Both the position numbers and the translations under genes were made by a program. From Eutreptiella sp. 'Long Island Sound 2002' (taxonomy: Eukaryota > Euglenozoa > Euglenophyceae > Eutreptiales > Eutreptiaceae): DNA of 64,000 bases. The notes under the pieces are model-generated. The model was given only the letters and a program-made list of their open reading frames with translations, searched no databases and was not told where the DNA came from. The stretch covers positions 46,872,851 through 46,936,850 of the forward strand of contig OZ038384.1 in NCBI GenBank assembly GCA_964036045.1, in the 5' to 3' direction. Below are positions 9,969-21,300 of this stretch, one piece after another (the first letter of the stretch is position 1; every line of letters starts with the position of its first letter).

Positions 9969-11396
9969 TCACTCAGGTAGTACAAACGGAGATAAGGGTT
10001 CCCAGGTGGCCTCTCCGACTCCAAACCCTTCCCAGAGGGTGAGGAAGCGCCAACCCTGCCAATAGCGGTGGCGTAGGACAGACTTCACCAGGTAGAAGCC
10101 CTCCTTAGCCATCTCCTCGACGTTCATGTCGGGGAGTTCCCCTTCAACTTCCATAAGGCTGGCAGCCCCTTGTAGGTCATGGGCGGCAATCTCCTCGTCG
10201 TTAGGCTCCCATTCTTCCTCACAGAGGTCTTCAGGATCATAGTAGCACTTCAGATGTTGAGCAGCGCACACCAGGGTCCCCCCTAGACGGGGTGAACACC
10301 GCACGGTGATACCGTGTCCATCCACTGATAGAATCTTGTACGGCCCGAAGTATGGGTCATCGCTGGTAGAGCGTGGCCAGGCGGGTAGTCGACTGTGGTG
10401 CACCAGCACCCAGTCCCCCTCTTGGTAGGTGGCCGGTACTCGGTGCTTGTTCTTCTTGTTCCACTGACGCTCCCTCACTCTCTGGAGCATAGCCTTGGCC
10501 TTGTCCACTTTCGCTTGTTGCTCTTGGACCCATTCACCCACAGAACAATGGGTGTCCTCTGGATAGGGGGCATGTAGGAACCATGCCGGGCGCCCTAGGA
10601 ATAGCTCATGGGGCGAGTAGCCAGTAGCTGAACTCTCTTCGGAGTTCATCATCAAGGATATGACGGGGAGTAGTCTCACCCAGTCCCTGGTGCGTTCAGT
10701 TTTGCACCATATCCTTACATTCTCCTTGAGGACACGGATCTGTCGCTCACATAGGGGGTTGCTCGTGTGCGAGTAGGGGATCCCCGTAGACACCTGGACG
10801 TTGAGGGACCTCAGGACCCTCTTGTACCAGCCAGTATCTGAGCGCACTCGTACGTTCTCATCGGAGTTGATCTCCTTGGGCGCCCCATAGAAACAAAACC
10901 ACTCCTCCAGGAGTATCTTGATAGTCTCCTCCCCGGTAATGTGCTTGGTACATGGGAACACGCGGGTAAACCTGGTCAACCCACAGGTTACCACGAGGGC
11001 GAAGTCATAGCCCCCGAACTTCGGCATCTCCGTGTAGTCCACGTAGAGAACACTGTTAGCACAGTGAGGGATGGGCAGGGTCGAGTAGAGACCTCTGTCC
11101 CTGATATCTCCTCGTTTGCAGGACCTGCACGGGCACTTGTCCACGATTTGCTGGAGGGCTTTCCGCAGTTGGTCGTCAGTGCACGTAGTGTGGAACCACT
11201 GCTTGAACAGCCTCAGGGTACAGTCAGCACCCACATGACCGCCGGACTCATGGGTCCACTTCAGCAGCGCTGGGACTCGGTCACTAGGCACCACGATGCG
11301 GTCCTCGTGCCAGAGGTAGCTCTTGTCCCTCTTCCACTGATCTTGGTTGACCAGGAGGGGTTCAAGTTTTTTCCAGGCGCTTGTAGATATCTCCAA
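9969..11396 (-). CDS. Integrase with C-terminal chromodomain (element 1)
   Basis: The frame encodes the HHCC zinc-binding region (HESGGHVGADC ... CPCRSC), the DDE core (VDYTEM; SDENVR; CERQIR) and a C-terminal chromodomain (SVLRHRYWQGWRFL ... EATWEPLSPFVLPE). Integrase inserts the reverse-transcribed DNA; the chromodomain is known in chromoviruses to steer it to particular chromatin. The first codons overlap the preceding RNase H frame in another register: a one-base change in the A run near 11366-11372 separates them, so the integrase was the C-terminal part of a longer polyprotein. The stop at 9969-9971 just after the chromodomain is probably native. The catalytic residues are present, but the upstream damage means no functional polyprotein can be made from this copy. 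Confidence 0.9.
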   Translation of the reverse strand: MEISTSAWKKLEPLLVNQDQWKRDKSYLWHEDRIVVPSDRVPALLKWTHESGGHVGADCTLRLFKQWFHTTCTDDQLRKALQQIVDKCPCRSCKRGDIRDRGLYSTLPIPHCANSVLYVDYTEMPKFGGYDFALVVTCGLTRFTRVFPCTKHITGEETIKILLEEWFCFYGAPKEINSDENVRVRSDTGWYKRVLRSLNVQVSTGIPYSHTSNPLCERQIRVLKENVRIWCKTERTRDWVRLLPVISLMMNSEESSATGYSPHELFLGRPAWFLHAPYPEDTHCSVGEWVQEQQAKVDKAKAMLQRVRERQWNKKNKHRVPATYQEGDWVLVHHSRLPAWPRSTSDDPYFGPYKILSVDGHGITVRCSPRLGGTLVCAAQHLKCYYDPEDLCEEEWEPNDEEIAAHDLQGAASLMEVEGELPDMNVEEMAKEGFYLVKSVLRHRYWQGWRFLTLWEGFGVGEATWEPLSPFVLPE

Positions 11397-11937
11397 ACTC
11401 CTTCAGGTACTCAGATTGTTGGAGTCCATCCAGGGGGCGTATCATCGTCATGATGAGGTGCAAGTGGACGTCCATACGGCTGAACGCCTCCTTAGCCAGC
11501 GCTTCAGACCGGGCACCAATCAGGGCGTCTAAGTTGTTGCGGCTGATGTAGTCTGCACACTCGTTCTTCACTCCCTGGATATGGTGTACCGTCAGCCGTA
11601 GTTGACTGAGGTAGGTCCACTAGCGCCGTAGCTTGGCCTTCTCAGGTGGGGGGCCCTTCTGGAAACTGCGGACCGGTAATTGGTCGCACAGCCAGACCAC
11701 AGGGTTACTCCCCAACAGTCGTGCTTGTGAGGATAGCACTAGCATACCCGCGAGCAATTCCTGCTCATAAGTGGAGTAGTTTCCCCTGGCCTGGTTCCAT
11801 TTCCAGTTCCAGTGGCCCAGAGGTACTAGGACCCACTTGTCGTCAGGGTAGCTGTGCTGGAAGGTTCCATCTCGGCTGAGACCTTCCGTCCCCCATTGGG
11901 AAATGGCCGAGTCGATTTCCTCCTTCTCTGGTGCTTG
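11362..11937 (-). pseudogene. RNase H region of the element 1 polyprotein, broken
   Basis: Continuing the RT frame past the TAG at 11938-11940 gives a coherent RNase H-like sequence (GTEGLSRDGTFQHSYPDDKW, NYSTYEQELLAGML, VWLCDQLPV, LTVHHIQGVKNECADYISR). A second TAG at 11620-11622 interrupts RR-WTYLSQL. In both places Trp (TGG) fits the context, so both look like G-to-A changes. The frame ends at a TGA at 11362-11364 because of the indel in the A run that precedes integrase. RNase H would degrade the RNA strand during reverse transcription. Confidence 0.8.
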
Positions 11938-13395
11938 CTATTGGAACAACGTTCCACCACTGCAAACATTGCTGGTGTCAGTCACCAGGATAATCACCCC
12001 TTGTGCCCTAGGCACGCCCAAGCACTTAGCGTTGGCCACCTTGTCTTTGAGCTCGTCAAACGCTTGTTGCTCTTGTGGGCCCCAGCGCCAAGTAGTACTC
12101 TTTTCGATCAAGTCCGTCAGAATGGCGCTGGTATAGGTGAAGTTTTTGATATGGCGGCGATAGAAGTTGCACGCCCCAATGAAACTGCGTACATCAGGAA
12201 GTCCTTTCTTGGGGTCTTCGTGTCGTACCTTAGCATCCATCAGGGGTTTGGCCTTAGAGGCCGCTGGGGTCCACCACCCATAGCCAACATCAAACCCCAG
12301 GTACTGCATGGTCTCCTGCATGAACTGACACTTCTCCAGCTTGAGTCGTGTGTGGTTCTCCTGGCAGACCGCAAAGAACTCACCCAAGAGGATTTGGTGG
12401 TCCTCCTGGGTATTGGTCCCGAGGCATACATTATCGATGTGAGCTCCTATCTGGGCCCCACGGGATATGAGCTCCTGCACCTTGGGTCTCCTTCGTAGGA
12501 TGGACAGGATCTTGTTCATCAGCTCTTGGAATAGAGCGGGTGCGTTGGCCACGCCAAATGGCATGATCTTCCACTTGAACACCATCCCCTGAGGGGTGAT
12601 GACGGCCAGTAGCTCCTGAGCGTTGGGCGTCAGGTCCACTTGCCAGAATCCGCTCCTCTTGTCCATATTGGTCTTGTAGCGACAGGAGGCTATCTTCTCA
12701 AGGGTGGACTCCATTTTAGGAATGGACCCTGAGTGGTTCAGCGTTTTCTTGTACAGCTCTCCGTAGTCCACTACCAGCCGTTTGGCTGTAGACCCAGGTT
12801 TAGCCACCAGGAAACAGGGGCTGCAGTGTAGTGGGTAGTCCCCGTCCTTGTACTCCAGGACTAGGCCAGCGTCGATACATTCTTGTATCTGGCGCTCAAT
12901 CTCGTCGGCCTGCTCTTTAGGAGCTGGATAGGGTCTCCTCCAGATCTTGTGACCCACGAAATCGGGTTTCAGCTTGAGGTCCATCTGTACCAGCTTGTCA
13001 CATGAAGCTGGAGGGGGCAGTTCTCCGAACACCTCCAGATAGGTCCTTAAAAGCTTCTGCACCCGCGGATTCAATGGCTTGATTTTGTCCTCCATGTCCT
13101 CGTCAGAGTGTAGCTTGCTTGCCCCCTGAGTAAGAGACGTCGGGAGGTGATCCTCTGCCGACTCTTCGCCCTTGGTAGTGTCCTTCAACCCTTGGTAGGC
13201 ATATAGGAGGTCTTGTTCAACCATCTCCGATCGACGATGGCAACATAGGCACGCTCCAGGGGGTTCAAATACACATTCCTCCGAGAGGTCGTCCTCCTCT
13301 GGGGTCCTCACATGGGCGCCCCACACGCTCTTCATGAGCTTAAGATCTACCTCCCTTTGCGAGGTGGTGATCTTCTGTTCGAGGTCCTCCTTCAA
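11938..13395 (-). CDS. Reverse transcriptase of element 1
   Basis: About 485 residues. RT motifs in order: RRPYPAPKEQADEIERQIQE, CSPCFLVAKPG, RLVVDYGELYKKTL, NMDKRSGFWQVDLT, MPFGVANAPALFQELMNKIL, the catalytic box AHIDNVCLGT, LKLEKCQFM, YLGFDVGYGWW, RSFIGACNFYRRHIKNFTY. The box normally written [YF]xDD reads HIDN here. Asn replaces the second catalytic Asp (AAT for GAT, a G-to-A change), which should abolish polymerase activity. The N-terminal ~100 residues belong to the protease-RT linker. The frame is displaced by one base from the preceding linker frame near 13395-13420. Confidence 0.92.
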   Translation of the reverse strand: MKEDLEQKITTSQREVDLKLMKSVWGAHVRTPEEDDLSEECVFEPPGACLCCHRRSEMVEQDLLYAYQGLKDTTKGEESAEDHLPTSLTQGASKLHSDEDMEDKIKPLNPRVQKLLRTYLEVFGELPPPASCDKLVQMDLKLKPDFVGHKIWRRPYPAPKEQADEIERQIQECIDAGLVLEYKDGDYPLHCSPCFLVAKPGSTAKRLVVDYGELYKKTLNHSGSIPKMESTLEKIASCRYKTNMDKRSGFWQVDLTPNAQELLAVITPQGMVFKWKIMPFGVANAPALFQELMNKILSILRRRPKVQELISRGAQIGAHIDNVCLGTNTQEDHQILLGEFFAVCQENHTRLKLEKCQFMQETMQYLGFDVGYGWWTPAASKAKPLMDAKVRHEDPKKGLPDVRSFIGACNFYRRHIKNFTYTSAILTDLIEKSTTWRWGPQEQQAFDELKDKVANAKCLGVPRAQGVIILVTDTSNVCSGGTLFQ

Positions 13396-13987
13396 ATGGG
13401 ATATCTCCCATACGTCCTTGCTTCAGTGGCCATGAGCTGCGGGTAGGCTTAGCGTAGCATAGCTCCTTTGCCACCAACTTCCTCTTGGAGTCCACATACT
13501 CACTTAGCCTGAATCGAGGGTCCAGTTCTTCGTACACGGGGTCTTCCACCATCATGGAGAGTAGGGGTTTCAGTGGGGCGACGTACTCGGCGTTCTGCAC
13601 TTCTTCCACACAGGTCTGCACGAAGAAGGCGTCGTGCTCAGTTTCGTCATCTGAGTGGATAGGGCTAGGTAGCTCGGATAGTCCACACTCAGAGACTCCA
13701 TCAGGAACAGGTACATGGCAGGGAGAGTTGGGGGCGTTGGTGTCAGTCACGACGTACTCATCTCCTCCGGGTATAGTCTCAATAGCATCTTGTGGTCGTA
13801 GTCAATCCTTCAAGTCACCCAAGGCGAGTCCATCGCTTTCTTGTTGTATAGCCTGGACCAGAGTCGGGTCCAGATCCTCCCAGGGGATGGAGGTAAGACC
13901 TCCGTCCACCACGCTGAGCATACTCCCCCATCCGGGTTTCCCAATAGGCGTCTTATGCCCCAGAGGCACGTAGATGGCCTCATCAGG
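13340..13987 (-). pseudogene. Protease-RT linker of element 1, distal part
   Basis: From the junction with element 2 the minus strand reads on as DEAIYVPLGHKTPIGKPGWG ... VQAIQQESDGLALGDLKD, a TGA at 13802-13804, then LRPQDAIETIPGGDEYVVTD ... to a frameshift near 13395. It joins without gap to the reading frame that ends at 26580 (TISSVWLP), which proves element 2 split one coding region. The linker is acidic and low in known domains. Confidence 0.8.
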
Positions 13988-16041
13988 TAAAGAAGGTCCC
14001 TACCAGGACCGGCCCCCGCTATGCCCCTTCCGCCTGTTACCCCTGCTGATTTACTCCGGATCAGTGATTGCATTCCTCAAATTCCAAAGGGTCCAAAGTC
14101 CAAAAATATAGAAAATAAAATCCTCCTTCAACCCTGAAACAGCAACCAGATCCCACAAATACAGCAATAACCCAATCCACAATCCAATCCAAATGGCGGG
14201 CTTTCGTTCAGCACATCGATGGTCTCACGATGGCGGGCAGGTACAAGAATTGCACCAAGGAAGAAAGCCCTGAAATTGGCATATGAACACAAATAAAGCA
14301 AAGTTTGGGAAAGAGGTAAACATACACATTCACACCATATTGGCCATATATCACATATATGCTCAAAATTGAAGTTACCACTTATCCGAAGGCTCAAGGC
14401 ATGCATGGAATCGAAGTCTAATATTCATGGAGGATATAGACCAAAGGTCCATGCCCATGTACATCCCCACCTTACCCTCGAAACCCCTTCGGATATGGGC
14501 GCCACGCACTGCCCAAGTCAGCCCATGATCTTGAGACCAATTCTTGTAATCCTTCGTGCGCCAAGCCAAATGGAGTACGCGATCCGGCATATGGTGGTAA
14601 TCAACTCCAAAGCATATGCCAACATATGAACAACATACCATGGTTCGACTCTCCCTAGGCTTCTTGCTGTTTGCCGACCAGGTAAGTACACAAAACGCAA
14701 AAATGAGCATGAAATGAGGTCAAAAGCATGAAAATATGACCAAATACAAGGTTGTCATGATAATATATCTCTATGCTCACCCATGATATCCACTCATGGT
14801 TCAATACACAAATGATTGGAACCATTTGCAAACAATTCCCCCACTTGGATCCCCAATCGGTCGCATGGAGATACCTTCGCCACTCGTATCTACATGCCTC
14901 ATGAAAATGGGAGTGCACTCATGGATCTCTTTGCCAAACATACCATGAGCAATACATATGCGGTAGACTTAGTCTAGCGCTTTGAATCTCACAATTCTGA
15001 CATGGGCAAAACCCTTGTCACGTATGGCTCCCCATCTCTTCGGCCACACGAAGATATATAACATGGGCGTGAGCATATCAAGACATATACCATGCATATA
15101 AAACATACCCTCAAAAGTGGCTCCCACCATGATATGCCATGTCCCTCCATGGACATAACTTCACGTTAAAAGTGCGTAGGAACCCAAAGAAAAGTATCTA
15201 TGCAACCCCATCACTCATGCGGTACACTCGAAAGTCGCATTAAAATATTCGGTTGCACGGTCGAAGAGTTATATATCGCTTTATACCCTCTTGACCATTA
15301 TCCCTTGCTACAGCGGGCATGTGTGCACACCAAAGGCGTTTGATGCTTCCTAAATTACGTTGAGAGTAGGGCGCTTGCAACCCAACCTTCCTTATTCTCT
15401 TTCCTCACACTCGCGCGTAGATATGGCCCTTTAAAGTGGTCCCACGATTCACTTTTGTTTCCCTTATATCTCCAAGTCAAATGGGTGGCAAGTATAAGGG
15501 AAACCTGATTCAGGCATGGGAAAAAGAGTATGACCACTCGAAGACGACCAAATCAAGTGCGGCGATGTCGAAGTCGAAAATCCGATTTCGACATCGCGAA
15601 AAATTCAGATTAAAATTTCGAGTGCTTATTTAGAAAATTGCGGAAGCAACGAACCCTTTACTGATGAAATCTGACCCTGCATCGGCGTTTCCGCCAAAAT
15701 ATCTGGAAATAACAGTTAACCAATCGGTTAACGCAAAATCGCGAGCCAACTGACGGTCGCCGGTACATTGACCATCAGAACGAAAGGCTGAAAAATTACG
15801 GAAACATTATGATAATAAAACCCTGTTGATTCCTGATATTCCGATATATAAATCTCCGCTGGCGGTGCCTCAGTTCTGAATATGGCCGCTCATAGCCGGA
15901 ATGGCCAAACCTATCACACTATCACATCAGGTTAGGTCAGGTGGATGGGAGAGTATGATATCAGCCAATGGCGGCTTGCCGGCACATAGATACACACCCC
16001 AAGTGACCCCAAGATGGCCACGGGGGTCCGAACCGGCTTCA
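13988..16041 (-). repeat. 3' LTR of element 2
   Basis: 2.05 kb, matching 24528-26579 base for base except for scattered substitutions and 1-3 base indels. It begins (element strand) TGAAGCCGG after the polypurine tract and ends ...CCTTCTTTA. It is AT-richer than the coding part and contains no domain. Short open frames in it occur in both LTRs and look accidental. Confidence 0.95.
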
Positions 16042-16052
16042 CCCCCCTTCTC
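16042..16052 (-). promoter_or_regulatory. Polypurine tract of element 2
   Basis: GAGAAGGGGGG on the element strand lies immediately before the TG that opens the 3' LTR. The position and purine run fit the plus-strand primer. Confidence 0.85.
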
Positions 16053-16435
16053 AGAGCGTTGTTACCGCTCGGAAGTCATTGAAGAGAGGACGGGAGGACC
16101 CCAATGGGCTCCAACCGCCCCCCCCCATGTCCCAAGGACACATGGAGGCCCCACACACGTGGTAGGCGTCCCCCTTGCCGCAAGGGAGGGGTGAGGACAC
16201 TGATGATCAGTACCCTACGCCATATCCGGTCTCCTCTTGATCTACAACATGGACCAAGGGGATCAAAGATAGAAAAACGTCATCGGTCGACCTAAATAAG
16301 TATACCACAGTGAAATATATATGTGGAGATCGAGTGAAGGGGGTATATGGCCAATCAAGGCCGAAAAATCCCCGGATGAACGCCCTCACTTGTCTCCCCA
16401 ATCACAGAAACAAACAAAATGCCAAGGGGGATCCA
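16053..16435 (-). other. 3' untranslated stretch of element 2
   Basis: About 380 bases between the polyprotein's terminal TAA and the polypurine tract. Nothing further is recognised. Confidence 0.6.
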
Positions 16436-16687
16436 TTATGGTGCTACAGCAGCTACCAAGTGGACCAACACGTCCTTGACATCCAAAGAAATGTTCTTTT
16501 TCTTCAGGTAGTCCATCCAGACCGTGGTGTACCTCGGCACGAAACTGCTCGGAGGTTCCCACGAATCCCTGGATGCGGCGAATCCCTTCCAACATACTTT
16601 ATAAAGCCTCCCCCCAGGCGTCCCCGGGTCCGGCTTGTCCGCCAGGATCCTCTCAGCGGTGAAGTCGTCGTCCTCACCCTCGTCGTC
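16436..16687 (-). pseudogene. Chromodomain tail of element 2, behind an in-frame TAG
   Basis: The integrase frame stops at TAG (16688-16690), but the same frame stays open for another 83 codons to a TAA at 16436-16438. It reads as an acidic linker (DDEGEDDDF) and a chromodomain (AERILADKPDPGT, LYKVCWKGFAASRDSWEPP, SSFVPRYT), followed by a basic KKK tail. The tryptophans and the W-K-G-F ... SWEP signature are those of chromoviral chromodomains. Either the TAG is damage and the tail is part of the original integrase, or it is made by readthrough. Confidence 0.85.
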
Positions 16688-18301
16688 CTAGTCCACATCG
16701 CCGGCCGTGAACTCGAAGGTGACGGGACGTCCGCTGGGGTCTGGTGCTCGGGGACGAAGCTGGGTATGGTCGCGGTCCAGGATCTTGTTATCCCCCACAC
16801 GAACCGCATACACATCCTGCCCGACCTTCCGCACGATTACCCCCGGCACATACCAAGATGCCTGCCGATGCCTGGACAGGACATCCTTGTGGTGCCGCTC
16901 CACCCACACGGTGTCTTGGAGAGCATACTTCTGGACTTTTCCCTGCTTGAAGTACTTGGCCCTCTTGTCATGCTCGTCCTGAAGTGCCTTGCACACCTTG
17001 GCCGCCGTGTCGTCCGCCTCAGCCATCAGAGCGTTCGCATCCCGGGCCACTTTGCCATGGTTCAACCACGGGAGAGTGCGTGACACTCGATCCCGCAGGA
17101 ACAAGATGTGATGGGGCGACAGTCCAGTGGGCCCCAGAAGGTCGTGATACACTTGGAGTACCCTCCACAGCGAATTGTACCAATTCCGGCCCGGTTCGTC
17201 GATGTGCAGCTGGCGGAACTTCTCGAACATCTGCCGCCCGGCCACCTCAGCCCGGCCGTTTGACCGGCTGTGGTATGCCACGGTCTTGGCATGCCGAATC
17301 CCCATGTGCTTGCACATCGTCTTGAACCACATCCCCACGAATTGACTGCCCCGATCGCTGCAGATGCCAGCTGGGACATCGAAAATCGTCAGCCAATGCC
17401 TGATCATGGCATTAGCGACGGTCTTGGCCTGCAGCCCCACTCCATGCTTGTCTTTCTTGTCCTTCTTCTTGGACTTCTTGCCAGGGACCGCCACGATATA
17501 CCCACTGTGCCTATCCACCGCCAGGATGACACAGTCGTAGGTCTCTCCTTCCACGGTGACCTCAGGCATGGCGAATACATCCATGGCCACGGACCGCATA
17601 GGGGCCTCCGGTATAGCCGTATACACCGGGTTGCCCGCTGTGGAGTGGTTGGGGCTCTTCGTGGCCCGACACACGGCACAGTCGCTGCAGTACCTGTCCA
17701 GGATGGCGTAGTACCCCGGAGGGAACTTGAAACGCCACTCCATGTCCTGCTGCATCTTGTCTCGGCCAGGGTGCATGAGCTGGGCGTTGTGCCAATGGTC
17801 AATGAGCTCCTCCATTCGATTTTCGGGCACCAGCAGCTTGTCCTTGAGGAACAACTTGTCGCCAGCCTCGGTCAAGCCCTCGGGCCACTCGTCGTCCGAC
17901 GGGGCGCTCACGGCATTCCAATACTTGCTCCAGTGCTCGGATGCCGCGTAGTCATCCGACCAGTCCTCTGTGAGCACCGACCTGACTAGCTCTACAGGGG
18001 CCACCATCCATTGCTCGAGGGTTTCCTCCCGAATAGCTTGGACGCAGGCGCCCCGGAACTTGGCCAGGTCCGTACGGTTTGCCATCACCACAAAGCACTT
18101 GACCCCCTCTTGCTCCATGGCCTTCTCCATCTCGATGATGCGCTTGGCCTCCTCGGTCTCCTCGGCGTCTCCATGGCTGGATATGTCCATCCAAGCCTTG
18201 CCTGCGGGGTAGGCCCAGCAACTGAGGCAATCTGCCACAGTGTTGTCCTTCCCCGGGACGTACACGACGCTGAGGTCGAACTTGGCGAACGTCTCGTGCC
18301 A
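16688..18301 (-). CDS. Integrase of element 2 (with end of RNase H)
   Basis: Directly after the TGA at 18302-18304 the frame reads WHETFAKFDLSVVYVPGKDN, the end of RNase H. Integrase follows: zinc-binding H2C2 (HWHNAQLMHPGRDKM ... CSDCAVC), DDE core (AMDVFAMPEV with Asp; ICSDRGSQFVG; GRAEVAGRQMFEKFR with Glu) and a C-terminal region (DTVWVERHHKDVLSRHRQAS ... YAVRVGDNKILDRDHTQLRP). A lysine-rich insertion (GKKSKKKDKKDKHG, codons near 17430-17480) sits inside the core and could act as a nuclear localisation signal. All three catalytic acids are present. The reading frame is the same as that of protease-RT and gag. Confidence 0.93.
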   Translation of the reverse strand, partial: WHETFAKFDLSVVYVPGKDNTVADCLSCWAYPAGKAWMDISSHGDAEETEEAKRIIEMEKAMEQEGVKCFVVMANRTDLAKFRGACVQAIREETLEQWMVAPVELVRSVLTEDWSDDYAASEHWSKYWNAVSAPSDDEWPEGLTEAGDKLFLKDKLLVPENRMEELIDHWHNAQLMHPGRDKMQQDMEWRFKFPPGYYAILDRYCSDCAVCRATKSPNHSTAGNPVYTAIPEAPMRSVAMDVFAMPEVTVEGETYDCVILAVDRHSGYIVAVPGKKSKKKDKKDKHGVGLQAKTVANAMIRHWLTIFDVPAGICSDRGSQFVGMWFKTMCKHMGIRHAKTVAYHSRSNGRAEVAGRQMFEKFRQLHIDEPGRNWYNSLWRVLQVYHDLLGPTGLSPHHILFLRDRVSRTLPWLNHGKVARDANALMAEADDTAAKVCKALQDEHDKRAKYFKQGKVQKYALQDTVWVERHHKDVLSRHRQASWYVPGVIVRKVGQDVYAVRVGDNKILDRDHTQLRPRAPDPSGRPVTFEFTAGDVD

Positions 18302-21300
18302 TCAGGCTCTCCTAGCCGCTGGTCCTGAGGGGGTGTCGACATGCTCCTTGTGCCAGCTCTGTAGGGACTGGTGGTCCGTGCATACCACCACCGGCTGCAG
18401 TCCGATGTGGCCAGACCACTTCCTGAGCGCACACACAATGGCGTATGTCTCCTTCTCCCTCGCGGTCCATGTTCGGCGTTGGCCCTCGGCCAGGATCCTG
18501 CTCCAAAACGCCACGGGAACATGAGTCCCGTCGTCCCGGACTTGCTCGAGGACTGGCCCCACGGCATAGTCTGAGGCGTCTGTCCGTAGCACGAATCCCT
18601 TGTCCGGGTCCACCAGGAACAGCCCCAACTGCCCCAGGAGTCGCTCCTTCAGGCGGTTGAACGCATCCTCAGCCTCAGGGGTCCAGACAAGCTTCTTCTT
18701 GCTCCCCTTCCGGCCATCGAACTTACCCACCTGCAGCATCTTATGCAGTGGCCCCGAGAGTTCTGCATACATCCGGACATAGCCCGAATAGTAATTGCAG
18801 AACCCCATGAAGGACCGGAGTTCGCTGATGGTCTGGGGCTTCTCCCAGTAGTGCAGGGACGCCAGCTTCCCAGGCATGGGACGGCGTTGCCCGTGACCAA
18901 CCACGTGACCCGCGAACTCCACTTCCTTCACGAATAGTGAGGCTTTGGTGGGCTTGCACACCATGTTGTGCTTGTCCAACTCGCTGACCACTCGGCGCAG
19001 ATCCTTCTCATGCGCGTCGATCAGCTCATCCTCAGTCATGTTCTCCGTGCCGGACCCGATGATGATGTCATCCACGAGGGGGTCGGCACAGTCCCGGACA
19101 GGACCGAGTAGGTCCTCCATCATGCGCTGGAAAGCGGCGTTGCCATTCTTGGCACCCATAGGCACCACTTTCCACTGCATGGGCCCCAGCGGCGTTGACA
19201 TCGCTGTACAGGGCCTGGAGTCCGGGTGTAGCGGCATCTGGTGGTAACCGTGTTTCAGGTCCAACACCGTGAAAATCTGCTTTTTCTGTTGCTTTTGGAG
19301 GATGGAGTCGATCAGGGGAAGCGAGTACGAGTCGTGCTCGGTCTGCTCGTTCAAACCTCTGTAATCAACCACCAACCTCCACTCGCCCTTCTCCTTCTTG
19401 GGCACGATGAGGGCTGGGCTGGCCCACTCACTGTCGGAGGGTTCGATCCATGCCCGCTCAATGAACTCGGCCAACAGCTTCTTCATGGCCTCGGCCCGAT
19501 CGCCCTGAAGTTGGTACTCTCGATGACGATAGATCTTCGGGTTCGGCTTCAGCTTGATCTTCGCTGTACCAAATCTTCCACGATCTGGAGGGTTCTTGTT
19601 GGCGACGCCACTGAATAGCCGCGGATAGGCCTTGATCAGCCTCTCCTTCAGCTCGGCGACCTTCGGGTTCTCCTGGGCCTCTTCAGCCGCTTGCTTCGGT
19701 ATAGATACAACCGACCGCACTGCGGTATAGTCCTCTTCTGGGTCCGATTCCGACTTCTCCTCGTCCGATATGCCGTCTTCATCGTCGTGGGGAGCTCTTC
19801 CCACCGATAATCTTCGGAAATTTGCGGCATCGGACTGGTGAATGTCGCTATCGGCACCCATTCTTGGAAAGTCCCATGTTGGTGGGTCCGACCCAACCGG
19901 ACTATCGTATTGGTCCGCGATGTGATCCATGACCCTCGCCACGAACTCGTCCTTCTGGTACTTGCCGGTGACCAACATCTTGTCATCCCACCAATGCAGA
20001 GATGTGACCATGGCCCGCCTCTTCTTGGCTGCCACACGGTCGTGCATCCCCATTCGCATGTAGTTGACGACGTCGTCGATCTCGGCGTGGGACAGGACGT
20101 CAATGCCATCAATCGGCTGATCCGTCCCCTCCTTGGGCTCAAACATGACCTTCATGGGCACCGCCTCCACCCTACGGATGCATGCTTCATCACCCGTGGG
20201 CTGGGCTTGCGCCCCATCCACCAGGAAAGCCTTGGTACCCCACGCTTGGCCCGGGGAGGGCATTGATACACCCTTGGCGTCGATGAACAGCTCCTCCTCT
20301 GGCGCAAATGACATCTCGTTCAGGGTGATGGAGTCCAGCGTCGACTTGAGACCCTCCAGCGGACATGGGGTGGATCCTATGCCGGTTATGACCAGGATCC
20401 CCTTCGCCCTATCCGCGATGATCTTCTCCACCGTACGTCTGGTATTGTCCAGGGAGCCATGCCAATACATGGGTCCCCACTCCTTCAAACCCCAATGCCT
20501 ATGCCAGGTTGAGTCTCCCCGATGCCAATGCCTCCTACACTTCCGCAGAAGTGGGGCATCCCGGGAAGCGAAGACGTCCGTCTCGGGCGCTTCGGCTCCC
20601 AGCGTCTGGATCATCCTGTCGTACACCTGCGGCGCCATTCCATATTCCGTGAGCTGAACTCCGCGGTCTCCTCTGGACTTGGCACCCACAGCTTGCACCG
20701 CTCGGACGATCCGATCCTCTTCCTCAGCATTCCATTGGGATGATCCGCATGTATAGTCCGTGGACAGCCATGTGAGGCATTCATCATCCTCCCGGACCAG
20801 CGTTGCACGATGGGGAAGGGCTCCAATGGCGTTTGCCACCGTGAAGTCATACCCCATGATCATATTCCAATCGGTAATGTCGGCCACATAGAAGTTCCCG
20901 GATAGAGTGCTTCTCTTCGCCTGATCAGGGCGGTTCAAGCGCTCATGCTCCCAGAATTCCATACTGATGGTGGCCTCATGGGTGCTGCCACCCATAATCT
21001 CTCCGTTGGCGACCTTCAGGCGGACCGGTCTCCGGCTGGGCTGCAGGAGTTCCACCTTGAACAACCCTCTCCGGACCAGGCTCATCTGGGCACCCGTATC
21101 CACTAACACATCCACCACCTTCTCCTCTCGTCCGCACCGTACTCGCACTTTCAAGTGCATTTGCCGCTCGTCGCCATGAGGTGTATGGACGACTCTCACG
21201 GCATGCAACTCTAGCACGCCCGGGTGCATCAGGACTTCAAGGGTATGGTCACGGATGGTGTAGATCTTGCGTTGGTCCTGCCCGTCCACGGGGCTCTCCG

